Source of the DNA: Nocardia gamkensis NBRC 108242
GTDB lineage: Bacteria > Actinomycetota > Actinomycetes > Mycobacteriales > Mycobacteriaceae
DNA length: 45,116 nt
Assembly (NCBI RefSeq): GCF_001612985.1
Contig: NZ_BDBM01000062.1
Span: 1 to 45,116 of the forward strand
Reading direction: 5' to 3'
Each line of letters opens with the position of its first letter. Position 1 is the stretch's first letter. Below the pieces are notes generated by a model, which searched no databases, was not told where the DNA came from, and saw only the letters and a program-made list of their open reading frames with translations. Of this stretch, positions 1-9,257 are shown piece by piece. The position numbers and the translations under genes were made by a program.

Positions 1-2711
1 CCGAGCGCCGCAAGCGACTGGCCGGGCTGCGCGACTTCGACGACCTGCTGGTGCTGCTGCACGAGGTGCTCGCCGATCCGGAGCACGGCCCGCGCGCGTG
101 CCGCCGTATCCGCGCGCGCTACCGGGTCGCCCTGGTCGACGAGTTCCAGGACACCGACCCACTGCAATGGGACATTCTGCGCAGGTCGTTCCACGGGCAC
201 GCCACCCTGGTGCTGGTCGGCGATCCCAAGCAGGCGATCTACGCCTTCCGCGGCGCGGAGGTGCTCAGCTACCTGGACGCGGTGGCGCACGCCGGCACCC
301 GTCGTGAGCTCACCACGAACTGGCGCAGCGACGCGGGACTGCTCGCCGCCCTGGACCATCTGCACGGCGGTGCGGCGCTGGGGCACGAGGAGATCCGCGT
401 GTATCCGGTCGCCCCGACCAGGGGATGGTCGCGGCTGTCCGGACCCGGCGAACTCACCACGCCGATGCGCGTGCGGTGCCTGCCGCGCACCGGCGCGGGA
501 CCGCTGAACAAATCCGGCTTCCCGGCCGTCGGGCGGATGCGCGCCGAGGTCGCCGCCGATCTCGCCGCGGATATCGTCCGCCTGCTCGAATCCGGCGTAT
601 TCCTGGATGCCAAAGCGGAAATCGCCTCTCCCGGCGAAGAGTCGGCCGCTGCCGGGGAGACGGCGCGCAGGCCGATCGGACCCGGCGACATCGCGGTGCT
701 GGTGCGCACCCGCTCGCAGATCGACGTGGTGCGCGCAGCGCTGGACCGCGCGGGCGTCGCCTCCGTGCTGGCAGGTGGCATCAGCGTGTTCGCCACCAGC
801 AGCGCCACCGACTGGCTGTGGGTGCTGCGGGCGCTGGAACAGCCGCATCGCGGCGACCGCGTGCGGCTGGCCGCGTGCACGCCGCTGTTCGGCGTGACAG
901 CGGCCGAGATCGATAGCGGCGGAGCGGATCTGGTCGGCCGGGTCAGCGCCCAGTTGCGCGAGGCGGCGCGATTGTTCACCCGCGCGGGATTCGCGGCCGT
1001 GTTCGAGAAGATCTCCACCGAAGCGGGCCTCGCGCAGCGGCTGCTGGCCGTCGAGAACGGGGAGCGGCAGCTCACCGACCTGCGGCATATCGCGCAACTG
1101 CTCGATCAGGTCGCGCTCACCGATGGCCTCGGGCTGACCGCGCTGACGCGGTGGCTGGCCGACCGGGTGCGCGATCCCGCCTCCGGCGCCGTCGCCGACC
1201 GCAGCCGCAGGCTCGACCGGGACGCCGCCGCCGTCCAGATCGCCACCGTGCACGCGAGCAAGGGGCTCGAATTCCCCGTCGTCTACCTGCCGTTCGCCTG
1301 GGACAGCGCCAAGAATCCCTATCCGGCGACGTTGCTGTTCCACGCCGACGACGGCACCCGCGTGCTGGACGTCGGCGGTCCGGATGCCCCGGGATACGCC
1401 GAACGCAAGGCGCGCAGCGAGGGCGAGGAGGCCGGAGAGGAACTGCGGCTGCTGTACGTCGCGCTGACGCGGGCCATGTGCCAGATCGTCGCGTGGTGGG
1501 CGCCCGCGATCTCCACCGCGGCGTCGCCGCTGCACCGGATGGTCTTCGGGCGCGCCGATCGGGACGCCGTCGTGGCCAACCGCGCCGCGGTGCCCGCGGA
1601 TGCCGTTGTCGCGCAGTCTCTTTCGGCGTGGGCGCAGACCGCGGGTGCGGCGATCTCGGTGACGGCGGTCGCCGGGACCGGCGACGTCGAGATCCGGCGG
1701 GCGCGCACCGCACCCGGGCAGGGCGCATTGGCCGCCGCGCGCTTCGACCGGGTGCTGGACCAGCAGTGGCGGCGCACCTCGTACTCGGCGTTGACCGCGT
1801 CCGCGCACGGGCCCGCGGCGGTGGAACCCGACAGTGAACCGGAGGATCCGCGCGGGCCGGGCGACGAGCCCGCGGGCACCTCCCCGCTCGGCGCGGAGCC
1901 GGAACCGGCGGGTGCGGCGTCGCTGATGAACGCGCTGCCTTACGGCGCGGAGTTCGGCACGTTGGTGCACGGCGTTCTGGAGCGGATCGACACCGGCTGC
2001 CCGGATCTGGCGGCCGAGGTGCGCGACCGGTGCCGCGAGGCGGTGGGCGAGCTGATGGCCGAAATGGATCCGGATGTGCTGGCCACCGCACTGCTGGCGG
2101 TGCTGCGCACCCCACTCGAGGGCGGCTGCCTGGCCGACATCGCCCCCCGCGACCGCCTCAGCGAACTCGAGTTCGAATTGCCGCTGGCGGGCGGGGATCG
2201 CGTCGGTGCGGGCTCGGCGACGCTGCGGCATATCGCGGGCTTGCTGCGTGAGCATCTCCCGGCGGACGACGACATGCTCCCGTACGCCGACCTGGCGGCG
2301 GCGCTGGAGGACATCCCGCTGCGCGGCTACCTGACCGGCAGCATCGACGCCGTGCTGCGCGTGGCGAGCGGCGCGGAGCCGCGATTCGTGGTCGTCGACT
2401 ACAAGACCAACCGGCTGGGCACCGGCGATCTCACCGTCGCGCACTACACCCGCGACCGCATGGCCGCCGAGATGCTGCGTTCCCACTATCCGCTGCAAGC
2501 GCTGCTGTATTCGGTGGCGTTGCACCGGTATCTGCGCTGGCGGTTGCCCGGCTATGATCCCGCCCGGCACCTCGGCGGGGTTCGGTACCTGTTCGTGCGC
2601 GGCATGATCGGACCGGAGACCCCCGCCGGGTGCGGTGTCTTCGACTGGCACCCGCCCGCCGCTCTCGTCGTCGCGCTGTCGGCGCTGCTGGCCGGGGAGG
2701 CGGCGCAGTGA
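1..2711 (+). CDS. recB: RecB, exonuclease V beta subunit (5' partial)
   Basis: This is the C-terminal part of RecB, the 3'-5' helicase and nuclease subunit of RecBCD, which processes double-strand breaks for recombination. The frame is open from base 3, so the start and Walker A lie outside the window. Superfamily 1 helicase motifs are visible in order: DEFQDTD (motif II, near base 138), VGDPKQAIYAFRG (III), TNWRS (IV), TVHASKGLEFPVVYLP (V) and LYVALTRA (VI). The C-terminal nuclease domain shows LVHGVLE (metal-binding His), GSIDAVLR (Asp) and VVDYKTN (catalytic Asp/Lys) followed by the QALLYSVALHRY helix, so the nuclease looks intact. Its stop overlaps the recD start by 4 bp. recC is expected just upstream, as in related actinobacteria; that is inference. 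Confidence 0.95.
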   Translation, partial: ERRKRLAGLRDFDDLLVLLHEVLADPEHGPRACRRIRARYRVALVDEFQDTDPLQWDILRRSFHGHATLVLVGDPKQAIYAFRGAEVLSYLDAVAHAGTRRELTTNWRSDAGLLAALDHLHGGAALGHEEIRVYPVAPTRGWSRLSGPGELTTPMRVRCLPRTGAGPLNKSGFPAVGRMRAEVAADLAADIVRLLESGVFLDAKAEIASPGEESAAAGETARRPIGPGDIAVLVRTRSQIDVVRAALDRAGVASVLAGGISVFATSSATDWLWVLRALEQPHRGDRVRLAACTPLFGVTAAEIDSGGADLVGRVSAQLREAARLFTRAGFAAVFEKISTEAGLAQRLLAVENGERQLTDLRHIAQLLDQVALTDGLGLTALTRWLADRVRDPASGAVADRSRRLDRDAAAVQIATVHASKGLEFPVVYLPFAWDSAKNPYPATLLFHADDGTRVLDVGGPDAPGYAERKARSEGEEAGEELRLLYVALTRAMCQIVAWWAPAISTAASPLHRMVFGRADRDAVVANRAAVPADAVVAQSLSAWAQTAGAAISVTAVAGTGDVEIRRARTAPGQGALAAARFDRVLDQQWRRTSYSALTASAHGPAAVEPDSEPEDPRGPGDEPAGTSPLGAEPEPAGAASLMNALPYGAEFGTLVHGVLERIDTGCPDLAAEVRDRCREAVGELMAEMDPDVLATALLAVLRTPLEGGCLADIAPRDRLSELEFELPLAGGDRVGAGSATLRHIAGLLREHLPADDDMLPYADLAAALEDIPLRGYLTGSIDAVLRVASGAEPRFVVVDYKTNRLGTGDLTVAHYTRDRMAAEMLRSHYPLQALLYSVALHRYLRWRLPGYDPARHLGGVRYLFVRGMIGPETPAGCGVFDWHPPAALVVALSALLAGEAAQ

Positions 2712-4606
2712 CCTCGATCCAGGTGGCGCAGCGGGGAACCGGGCTGCTGCGCACGTTCAACGAGGCGGGCGTGCTGTCGGCGGCCGACGTGCACGTGGCG
2801 CTGCGGTTGGGCAGGCTCGGCCGGGAATCGTCGGAGCCGGTGCTGCTCGCCGCCGCGCTGGCCGTGCGCGCGGTGCGTTCCGGCTCGGTGTGCCTGGAAT
2901 TGCACCGGATGCGGGAGATCGGCGTCGACGCGGACGAGACCTGGGACGCGGGCGTCGATCCGGCGACGCTGCCGTGGCCGGACATCCCGGCGGTGGTCGA
3001 CGCGCTGCGGGTGAGCCCGCTGGTGCTCGGCGGGCCCGCGGGCCCGTTGCGTCCGCTGCGGCTGGTCGAATCCCAGGGGGCGGGCGATTCCGGCCCGCTG
3101 CTCTACCTGGACCGGTACTACCGGCAGGAGCAGACGATCCGGCGGGTGCTCACCGAGCGCTCCGCGCACCATCCGGTGGTCGATCCGCACATTGTGCGAC
3201 GCGAGCTGGACCGGTTGTTCGACGCGCAGGCCGGTATCGCGCCGGACCGCCAGCGGCTGGCCGCCGCGCTCGCCGCGACGCACTGGACCACTGTTGTGGC
3301 CGGCGGGCCGGGCACCGGCAAGACCCACACCATCGCGCGGATCATCGCCTTGCTCTCCGCGCACCGTGCCGCCGAACCGAAGCTGCCCGCCCTGCGCATC
3401 GCGCTGGCCGCCCCGACCGGCAAAGCGGCCGCGCGCCTCCAGGACGCCGTGCGCGAGCAAGCCGTCTCGCTCGGACTGCCCGAACTCACCGCCGCCACCC
3501 TGCACCGGCTGCTCGGCTGGCAGCGGGGACGCAGCACCCGGTTCAAGCACCACGAGTTCAACCGGCTGCCCTACGACGTGATCGTGGTCGACGAGACCTC
3601 GATGGTCTCCTTGACCATGATGAGCAGGTTGCTCGCCGCGCTGCGCCCGGACACCCGCCTCATTCTGGTGGGCGATCCGGACCAGCTCGCCTCGGTCGAC
3701 GCCGGCGCGGTACTGGCCGACCTGGTCGCCGGACCGGTCGCCGCCACCCCGAACCCCGTCCTCGACGAGATCCTCGGACCGGAGACGACCGCCGATCACG
3801 CCGAGGCGTTGACCACGCTGGAGCGCACCCGCCTGCGCGGCGGCATCGTCCGGCTGACCAGGGGCCGCAGATTCGGCGGCCGGATCGCCGACCTGGCGGT
3901 GGCGGTGCGGGCGGGGGACGCGGACACCGCGCTCGAGTTGTTGCGGGCGGGCGGCGACGAATTGTCGCTCGGCGCGCCCGACGAACCGACCGCGGTGCGC
4001 GCCGACGTGGTGCGCGCCGCGGGCGCGGTCACCGCCGCCGCGCTCGACGGCGACGCGGCGGGCGCGTTGAGCGCGCTCGAATCGCATCGCGTGCTGTGCG
4101 CGCACCGGCAGGGGCCGTTCGGCGTCGAGCGCTGGGACCGGATGGCCGCGGAGTGGGCCGCCGCCGGGGGAGTGGGCCCCGATGCCCACCAGGCGCCGTG
4201 GTACCCCGGACAACCGCTGCTGGTCACCGCGAACGACCACGAGGCGCGGATCTACAACGGCGACACCGGCGTGGTCGTGCGCATGCCCGACGGTTCGCTG
4301 CGTGCGGCGCTGCAACGCGGCAGCGAACCGTATCTGGTGCATCCCACGCAGTTCCCCGCGGTGGTCACGGTGTTCGCCATGACGATCCACCGCAGTCAGG
4401 GCAGCCAGTACGACACCGTGTCCGTCGTCCTGCCGGAGCCCGAATCGACCCTGCTGACCCGGGAATTGCTGTACACCGCGATCACCAGGGCGCGACGGCA
4501 CGTCCGGATCATCGGCACCGACGAGTCCATCCGCGCGGGTATCGCGCGGCGGGTGCTGCGCGCCAGCGGGCTGTCGCGCCGGGAAGGGGAATCCGGGCCC
4601 CGATGA
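2708..4606 (+). CDS. recD: RecD, exonuclease V alpha subunit
   Basis: RecD is the 5'-3' helicase subunit of RecBCD. The GTG at 2708 is chosen because it overlaps the recB stop (GTGA), giving 632 residues; longer in-frame starts would run deep into recB. Motifs seen are Walker A GGPGTGKT (about residue 200), APTGKAAARL, the Walker B/DExx-like VVDETSMVS, LVGDPDQLASVDAG, TIHRSQGSQYD (motif V) and LLYTAITRARRHV (motif VI). The first 150 residues match the RecD N-terminal region that contacts RecB and RecC. Length and order are normal for the family. Translational coupling to recB fits a stoichiometric complex. No terminator is obvious in the 40 bp before the next gene, so read-through into the sigma-factor gene is possible. 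Confidence 0.95.
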   Translation: MTSIQVAQRGTGLLRTFNEAGVLSAADVHVALRLGRLGRESSEPVLLAAALAVRAVRSGSVCLELHRMREIGVDADETWDAGVDPATLPWPDIPAVVDALRVSPLVLGGPAGPLRPLRLVESQGAGDSGPLLYLDRYYRQEQTIRRVLTERSAHHPVVDPHIVRRELDRLFDAQAGIAPDRQRLAAALAATHWTTVVAGGPGTGKTHTIARIIALLSAHRAAEPKLPALRIALAAPTGKAAARLQDAVREQAVSLGLPELTAATLHRLLGWQRGRSTRFKHHEFNRLPYDVIVVDETSMVSLTMMSRLLAALRPDTRLILVGDPDQLASVDAGAVLADLVAGPVAATPNPVLDEILGPETTADHAEALTTLERTRLRGGIVRLTRGRRFGGRIADLAVAVRAGDADTALELLRAGGDELSLGAPDEPTAVRADVVRAAGAVTAAALDGDAAGALSALESHRVLCAHRQGPFGVERWDRMAAEWAAAGGVGPDAHQAPWYPGQPLLVTANDHEARIYNGDTGVVVRMPDGSLRAALQRGSEPYLVHPTQFPAVVTVFAMTIHRSQGSQYDTVSVVLPEPESTLLTRELLYTAITRARRHVRIIGTDESIRAGIARRVLRASGLSRREGESGPR

Positions 4607-4646
4607 CGGAATCTCACGTTCCCGGCGCCCGCGGCGTCTACCCGGT

Positions 4647-5126
4647 GTGAGCCTGCCCCCGTTCGAGGAAATAGTGGCCGAATACGGCCCCATGGTGTTG
4701 CGCGTCTGCCGGGCGGTGCTCGGCCCGTCCGACGCGGCCGACGCCTGGTCGGAAACGTTTCTCTCGGCGCTGCGCGCGTTTCCCGGTCTCCCCTCGGAGA
4801 CGAACATCGAGGCATGGCTGGTGACCATCGCGCATCGCCGCGCGATCGACGTCGGGCGAGCGCTCACCCGCGCGCCCGTCCCGGCCGAGTCGTTGCCGGA
4901 ACGTCCCGCCACCGCCCCGGGACCCGCCGACTACGACCCCGACCTCTGGGCCGCCCTGCGCGCGCTACCCACCAAGCAGCGCCAGGCGGTCGCCTACCAC
5001 TACCTGGCCGGGCTTCCGCACGCGGAGATCGCCGAACTGCTCGGCAACTCGCCCGACGCCGCCCGCCGCGCCGCCGCGGACGGCCTGAAGACCCTGCGCA
5101 AGCTCTACCCGAAGGATGAAGCATGA
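4647..5126 (+). CDS. Sigma-70 family (ECF-like) RNA polymerase sigma factor
   Basis: A 159-residue sigma factor with only regions 2 and 4. Region 2 spans about residues 5-65 (IVAEYGPMVLRVCRAVLG, then AWLVTIAHRRAIDVGR, the -10 recognition helix). Region 4 spans about 100-155, with LPTKQRQAVAYHYLAGLPHAEIAELLG as the start of a helix-turn-helix. The GTG start leaves 40 bp after recD. The stop overlaps the downstream methyltransferase ATG (ATGA), so both are translated together. Coupling to ogt suggests it controls a DNA-alkylation response, perhaps including its own operon; that is inference. No anti-sigma gene is adjacent, so how its activity is controlled is unclear. Confidence 0.85.
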   Translation: MSLPPFEEIVAEYGPMVLRVCRAVLGPSDAADAWSETFLSALRAFPGLPSETNIEAWLVTIAHRRAIDVGRALTRAPVPAESLPERPATAPGPADYDPDLWAALRALPTKQRQAVAYHYLAGLPHAEIAELLGNSPDAARRAAADGLKTLRKLYPKDEA

Positions 5127-5734
5127 TGGCCACCCTCGACCGCGGCGACGGGTTGTCGCGCGCCCTGACCCCCGACGCCGACCTGCTCGCCACCCTGCAC
5201 GCGCGACTGACCGCCGACGCCGAAGCGGCGGGCCTGCTCGATGTCGCCTACCGCCTGCTGGACACCCCCGTCGGGACGTTGCTGCTGGCCGCGACGCCCG
5301 CCGGACTCGTTCGCGTCGCCTACCCCACCGAAGACCACGACACGGTGCTCGCCACGCTGGCCGCCCGGATCAGCCCCCGTATTCTCGCGGCGCCCGCCCG
5401 GCTGGACGCGGCGGCGCGGCAGATCGAGGAGTACTTCGCGGGCAGCCGAACGCATTTCGACCTGCCGCTGGATCTGCGGCTGGCCGCGGGATTCCGCCGT
5501 CAGGTGATCGAGCATCTGCCCGCCATCGGCTACGGACAGCGCGCGAGCTACGGCGCGGTGGCCGCCGCGGTCGGCAACCCGCGTGCGGTGCGCGCGGTCG
5601 GCTCCGCCTGCGCCCGCAATCCGCTGCCGGTGGTGATCCCGTGCCACCGGGTGGTGCGCGGCGACGGGTCCATCGGGCAGTACGTCGGCGGCATCACCGC
5701 CAAGCACGCGCTGTTGAGCATGGAGGCGGCGTGA
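5123..5734 (+). CDS. ogt: Methylated-DNA--[protein]-cysteine S-methyltransferase
   Basis: A suicide repair protein that removes alkyl groups from O6-guanine (and O4-thymine) onto its own cysteine. The diagnostic active-site motif IPCHRVVRGDG is present near residues 172-182, preceded by the DNA-binding ASYGAVAAAVGNPRAVRAVG (GxVA helix and Arg finger) and followed by IGQYVGGITAKHALL. At 203 residues it carries about 45 extra N-terminal residues compared with a minimal Ogt; this stretch is helical and hydrophilic and has no motif I recognise. It overlaps the sigma gene upstream and the oxygenase downstream by 4 bp each, placing it at the centre of a coupled three-gene operon. Confidence 0.93.
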   Translation: MMATLDRGDGLSRALTPDADLLATLHARLTADAEAAGLLDVAYRLLDTPVGTLLLAATPAGLVRVAYPTEDHDTVLATLAARISPRILAAPARLDAAARQIEEYFAGSRTHFDLPLDLRLAAGFRRQVIEHLPAIGYGQRASYGAVAAAVGNPRAVRAVGSACARNPLPVVIPCHRVVRGDGSIGQYVGGITAKHALLSMEAA

Positions 5735-6522
5735 GCGCGCGCAGCAGCGGCGTGAACCGGGACGGTCATCATCCCGCGGACCCGACACCGCCCGCAGAAC
5801 TCACGGAATCCGGCACTTCCCCGGCCGAGCGCGTCGAGGCCCAGCCGTGGCGGGCGCTGCTCGAGGAAATCGACGCCCACGGCTGCGCGGCGACCGGACC
5901 GATCCTCACCCCGGCCGAGTGCGCCGAGTTCACCGCCATGTGGGACGACCTCGCCCGCTTCCGCTCCACCGTCGACATGGCACGCTACCGATTCGGCGAA
6001 GGCACCTACCGGTACTTCGCGAATCCGGTGCCCGAGCCGATCATGGCTTTGCGAGCGGCCTTCTACCGAGGACTGCTGCCGTCGGCGCGATCCTGGGCCG
6101 AGCGGTTCGGCGACCCGGCTCCGTGGCCGGACGACTTCGCGGACTGGCTCGACACCTGCCACGCCGCGGGCCAGACGAAGCCGACCCCGATCCTGTTGCG
6201 CTACCGCCGCGGTGACTGGAACGCCCTGCACCGGGATCTCTACGGCGAACTGGTCTTCCCGCTGCAGGTCGTCATCGGCTTGGACCGGCCCGGGATCGAC
6301 TACAGCGGTGGGGAATTCGTGCTCGTGGAACAGCGGCCGCGCGCCCAGTCGAAAGCGACCGTCTCCGTGCTGGAACAGGGGCACGCGCTGATCTTCACCA
6401 CTCGTGATCGGCCGACGCGATCCAGCCGAGGGTGGTCCCGCGCCCCGATGCGCCACGGCGTCAGCCGTGTGCGCGGCGGCCTGCGGCACACATTGGGCCT
6501 CGTGCTGCACGACGCGCAGTAG
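5731..6522 (+). CDS. 2-oxoglutarate/Fe(II)-dependent oxygenase (Oxygenase-NA/COG3826 type)
   Basis: A 263-residue protein of the double-stranded beta-helix 2OG-Fe(II) family. The iron ligands are readable as LHRDLYGE (HxD) and MRHGVSRV (distal His), with the 2OG-binding Arg in GLRHTLGLVLHDA. GGEFVLVEQRPRAQS lies between them. This pattern fits the family described as acting on damaged DNA (Pfam Oxygenase-NA) rather than classical AlkB. The first 40 residues are low-complexity and likely disordered. The GTG start overlaps the ogt stop (GTGA). Substrate is unproven; its place after a sigma factor and Ogt supports oxidative dealkylation or another repair role. Confidence 0.82.
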   Translation: MSARSSGVNRDGHHPADPTPPAELTESGTSPAERVEAQPWRALLEEIDAHGCAATGPILTPAECAEFTAMWDDLARFRSTVDMARYRFGEGTYRYFANPVPEPIMALRAAFYRGLLPSARSWAERFGDPAPWPDDFADWLDTCHAAGQTKPTPILLRYRRGDWNALHRDLYGELVFPLQVVIGLDRPGIDYSGGEFVLVEQRPRAQSKATVSVLEQGHALIFTTRDRPTRSSRGWSRAPMRHGVSRVRGGLRHTLGLVLHDAQ

Positions 6523-6543
6523 CCGCCGGCGATGGCCGCACGC

Positions 6544-6563
6544 CCGAATTTGGGAATATTCGG
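6544..6563. other. AT-rich inverted repeat upstream of the esterase gene
   Basis: In the 160-bp gap 6523-6682 there is an inverted repeat CCGAAT/ATTCGG around an AT-rich centre that contains the 8-bp palindrome GAATATTC. It lies about 120 bp upstream of the esterase start and could belong to a promoter or operator. No convincing -10/-35 pair was found. Confidence 0.25.
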
Positions 6564-6682
6564 AAATGGCCGCCGAGCGGAATTGGTAGGCGACACAGGA
6601 TCGCTCGAACATCTGGCGGCCCGGCCGGGCGATGTTGTTGACTGCGAATTCGAGCCCTCCTACTCGGGGCCAGGAGTCCGAC

Positions 6683-7696
6683 ATGCCCGAATATTTGCAG
6701 CGAACAGGCGCGGCACTCGCCGCGGTCCTCACTTTGGCCGGTGCGTTGATCGCGGGCGCGCGGCCGGTCCGCGCCGACCCGCCGCAGAGCGTGGTGGCGG
6801 CAGACGCCTCGCGAATAGTGGAAACGCGTTTCGAATCCGACCGGCAATCGGAACTCGAGGTGTATTCGGCCGCGATGAACAGCACCACGCGGATTCGTCT
6901 GCTGCGCGCGGCCGATCCGGATGAGCCCGCGCCGACGTTCTATCTCCTCAACGGCGCCGACGGCGGCGCGGACAAGAATTGGCTCGAGGGCACCGATCTC
7001 GTCGATTTCTTTCGCGACAAGCAGGTGAACGTCGTCATCCCCTTCGGCGGCGCGGGCAGCTACTTCACCGACTGGCGCAGCGACGACCCGGTGCTGGGCA
7101 GGCAGCGCTGGTCCACCTTCCTGACCAAGGAGCTGCCGCCGCTCGTCGACGCCACGTTCAACGGCTCCGGAGCGAACGCCATCGCAGGCATCTCGATGGG
7201 CGGGACCTCGGTGTTCCAATTGGCCATGGCCGCACCGGGTCTGTACCGCGCGATCGGTTCCTACAGCGGCTGCGTGCGCACCAGCGATCCCGCGGGCCAG
7301 GCGATGGTCCAAGCGGTGGTCACCCAGCAGCGCGGCAACGTCGTCAACATGTGGGGGCCGCCGAGCGATCCCGCGTGGCGCGCGAATGATCCGTACCTGC
7401 ACGCGGACCGGCTGCGCGGCCTCGCCATCTACGTCTCCACGGGAACCGGGCAACCCGGGTCGATGGACACTCTCGACGGTGTGCACGGCGACATCTCGCA
7501 CCTGCTCTATCAGCTGGTGTTCGGGGCACCGCTGGAGGCGGTGGCGAATCTGTGCACGCATCAGTTGCAGGACCGGCTGCGCCAACTGGGTGTCGCGGCG
7601 ACCTTCGATTTCCGGCCCAACGGCACGCACTCCTGGGGTTACTGGCAACAGGACCTGCACAATTCGTGGCCGACGATCGAAGCGGCGATCCGATGA
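6683..7696 (+). CDS. Secreted alpha/beta-hydrolase esterase, antigen-85/mycolyltransferase-like
   Basis: A 337-residue exported protein. ATG 6683 is chosen because an AGGAG lies about 8 bp upstream and it begins a clear signal peptide: a short charged n-region, a hydrophobic core at residues 9-25 and an Ala-x-Ala-like site near ADPPQS. The fold signature is that of the esterase-D/antigen 85 family: FYLLNGADGG (oxyanion region), the nucleophile elbow GISMGG with Ser171, and GTHSWGYW with catalytic His316. Mycolyltransferases move mycolic acids onto trehalose and arabinogalactan outside the membrane, so that is the likely role; plain carboxylesterase activity is an alternative. The stop overlaps the MFS start by 4 bp, an unusual coupling of a cell-envelope acyltransferase to an exporter. 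Confidence 0.8.
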   Translation: MPEYLQRTGAALAAVLTLAGALIAGARPVRADPPQSVVAADASRIVETRFESDRQSELEVYSAAMNSTTRIRLLRAADPDEPAPTFYLLNGADGGADKNWLEGTDLVDFFRDKQVNVVIPFGGAGSYFTDWRSDDPVLGRQRWSTFLTKELPPLVDATFNGSGANAIAGISMGGTSVFQLAMAAPGLYRAIGSYSGCVRTSDPAGQAMVQAVVTQQRGNVVNMWGPPSDPAWRANDPYLHADRLRGLAIYVSTGTGQPGSMDTLDGVHGDISHLLYQLVFGAPLEAVANLCTHQLQDRLRQLGVAATFDFRPNGTHSWGYWQQDLHNSWPTIEAAIR

Positions 7697-9111
7697 CCCG
7701 CAAAGAGGCAGCGGTGGCGCTCGGCTCGTTCGGGGCGTGCCTGATCTCGGTCTTCATGCAGATGATCGATGTGACGATCGTCAACACCGCCCTTCCGGTC
7801 GTCACCGCGGAGCTGCGGGCGACGCGGTCCGAACAGCTGTGGGTGGTGGCCGGTTACTCGCTGGCCTTCGCCTGCGTGCTGCTCACCGCCGCGCGCGTCG
7901 GCGCGATCGCCGGGCGCCGCCGGATGTTCCTGTGGTCGGCGGCGGCCTTCACGGCGGCCTCGGTGTGGTGCGGGATGTCCTCCAGCGCGACGGAACTGGT
8001 GATCGCCCGGATCGTCCAGGGTGTGGCGGGGGCGGGAATGGCGGCGCAGACCATCGCCATCATCACCGCGAGCTTCCGGCGCGAGCACCATCAGTACGCC
8101 TTCGCGGTGTACGGCGCGACAGCCGGTTTCGCCGGCATGCTCGGCCCGATCCTGGGCGGCGCGCTGATCACCCTGGATCCGTTCGGGCTCGGCTGGCACG
8201 CGATCTTCCTGATGAATCTGCCGCTGGGCGTGCTGGCGATGGCGCTGGCCGCGGGGTACCTGCGGTTGGGTCCGGCGACGGACCGGGACCCGCTGGATCT
8301 GCGCGGGACCGTGGTGGCCACCGCGGCGCTGTTCCTGCTGCTGTTCGCGCTGTCGGACAGTCAACAGGCGGGCTGGCGTCCGTCGCACGGGATGTACGTC
8401 GCGGGCGCGGTGGTGCTCGGCGCGGTGTTCGTGGCCCACGAGCGCGCGACGCGCCGCCGCGGCGGCCGCGCGCTGGTGCGGCTGGACCTCTTCTCCGACC
8501 GGGGCTTCGCGGTCGGATCGGCGCTGGTGATGATCTTCTTCGGCCTGTTCACCGCGTTCGTGTTCACCGTCTCGATCCTGCTGCAGGACGTGCTGCGGTT
8601 CTCCGCGCTGCGAACCGGTGTGGCGATGACACCGTTCGCCCTCGGCGCGGGCGCGGGCGCGGTGCTGTCGCCGATATTGGTGGGCCGCTGGGGGATCCGG
8701 GCGCTCGCCGCCGGAATCGCCGTCTTCGGCGGGTGCGTCCTGGTGGGGGTGGGATACCTGTACGTGGAATCAGGGGTGGTGAACTTGCCGCTGGTGATCG
8801 GACCGGTATTCCTCGCAGGCCTCGGGGTCGGGGTGTTCGGGGTGCCGCTACAGCCGCTGATGCTGGCGGATCTGGACGATCGGGCCATGGGTGAGGCGTC
8901 GGGTTTGCTTCCCACCATCGAACAGATCGGTAATTCGGTCGGACTGGCGGTGCTCAGCGCGCTGTTCTTCCGCGCGCACACGCTGTCGGGCAGCATGATC
9001 ATGCTCTCCGCCATCGCCGCCGCGGCCCTCGGCCTCGCCGCGCTCACGCTGGCGCTGCCGGACCGCGCGCGGGCGGCCGCGAGTCCGTGGAGCTGGTCGA
9101 CCGCGAACTGA
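7693..9111 (+). CDS. MFS drug-exporter-type transporter (DHA2/EmrB-QacA family)
   Basis: A 472-residue polytopic membrane protein with about 14 predicted hydrophobic segments, typical of DHA2 proton antiporters. Family signatures include LISVFMQMIDVTIVNTALP in TM1 (motif D1), RVGAIAGRRRMFLW after TM2 (motif A, here with G-R-R-R) and GATAGFAGMLGPILGG in TM5 (motif C of drug/H+ antiporters). The ATG overlaps the esterase stop (ATGA). Substrate cannot be told from sequence: a drug, lipid or siderophore are all possible. Coupling to a mycolyltransferase-like gene leaves open export of an acyl-acceptor or lipid. It ends 146 bp before a convergent MMPL gene. Confidence 0.9.
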   Translation: MTRKEAAVALGSFGACLISVFMQMIDVTIVNTALPVVTAELRATRSEQLWVVAGYSLAFACVLLTAARVGAIAGRRRMFLWSAAAFTAASVWCGMSSSATELVIARIVQGVAGAGMAAQTIAIITASFRREHHQYAFAVYGATAGFAGMLGPILGGALITLDPFGLGWHAIFLMNLPLGVLAMALAAGYLRLGPATDRDPLDLRGTVVATAALFLLLFALSDSQQAGWRPSHGMYVAGAVVLGAVFVAHERATRRRGGRALVRLDLFSDRGFAVGSALVMIFFGLFTAFVFTVSILLQDVLRFSALRTGVAMTPFALGAGAGAVLSPILVGRWGIRALAAGIAVFGGCVLVGVGYLYVESGVVNLPLVIGPVFLAGLGVGVFGVPLQPLMLADLDDRAMGEASGLLPTIEQIGNSVGLAVLSALFFRAHTLSGSMIMLSAIAAAALGLAALTLALPDRARAAASPWSWSTAN

Positions 9112-9228
9112 GCGCTTCCCCGAGCAGCACGCTTTCCGGCACTGATCGCTGAGACCATCCGGCGCGACGGCGACTCGTCGTGATCACGGGTGCCCACCAG
9201 GCGACGATTTGTTCTCCGCGCCGCGCTC

Positions 9229-9249
9229 GCGGAGGGACACCCCTCCCGC
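9229..9249. terminator. Hairpin between two convergent genes
   Basis: A GC-rich hairpin (GAGGG, loop ACAC, CCCTC, flanked by imperfect GCG/CGC pairing) sits between the convergent MFS and MMPL stops. There is no U-tract, which is common in actinobacteria. It could end transcription from both sides. The rest of the 146-bp gap 9112-9257 shows nothing else. Confidence 0.4.
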
Positions 9250-9257
9250 GCGGGGCA

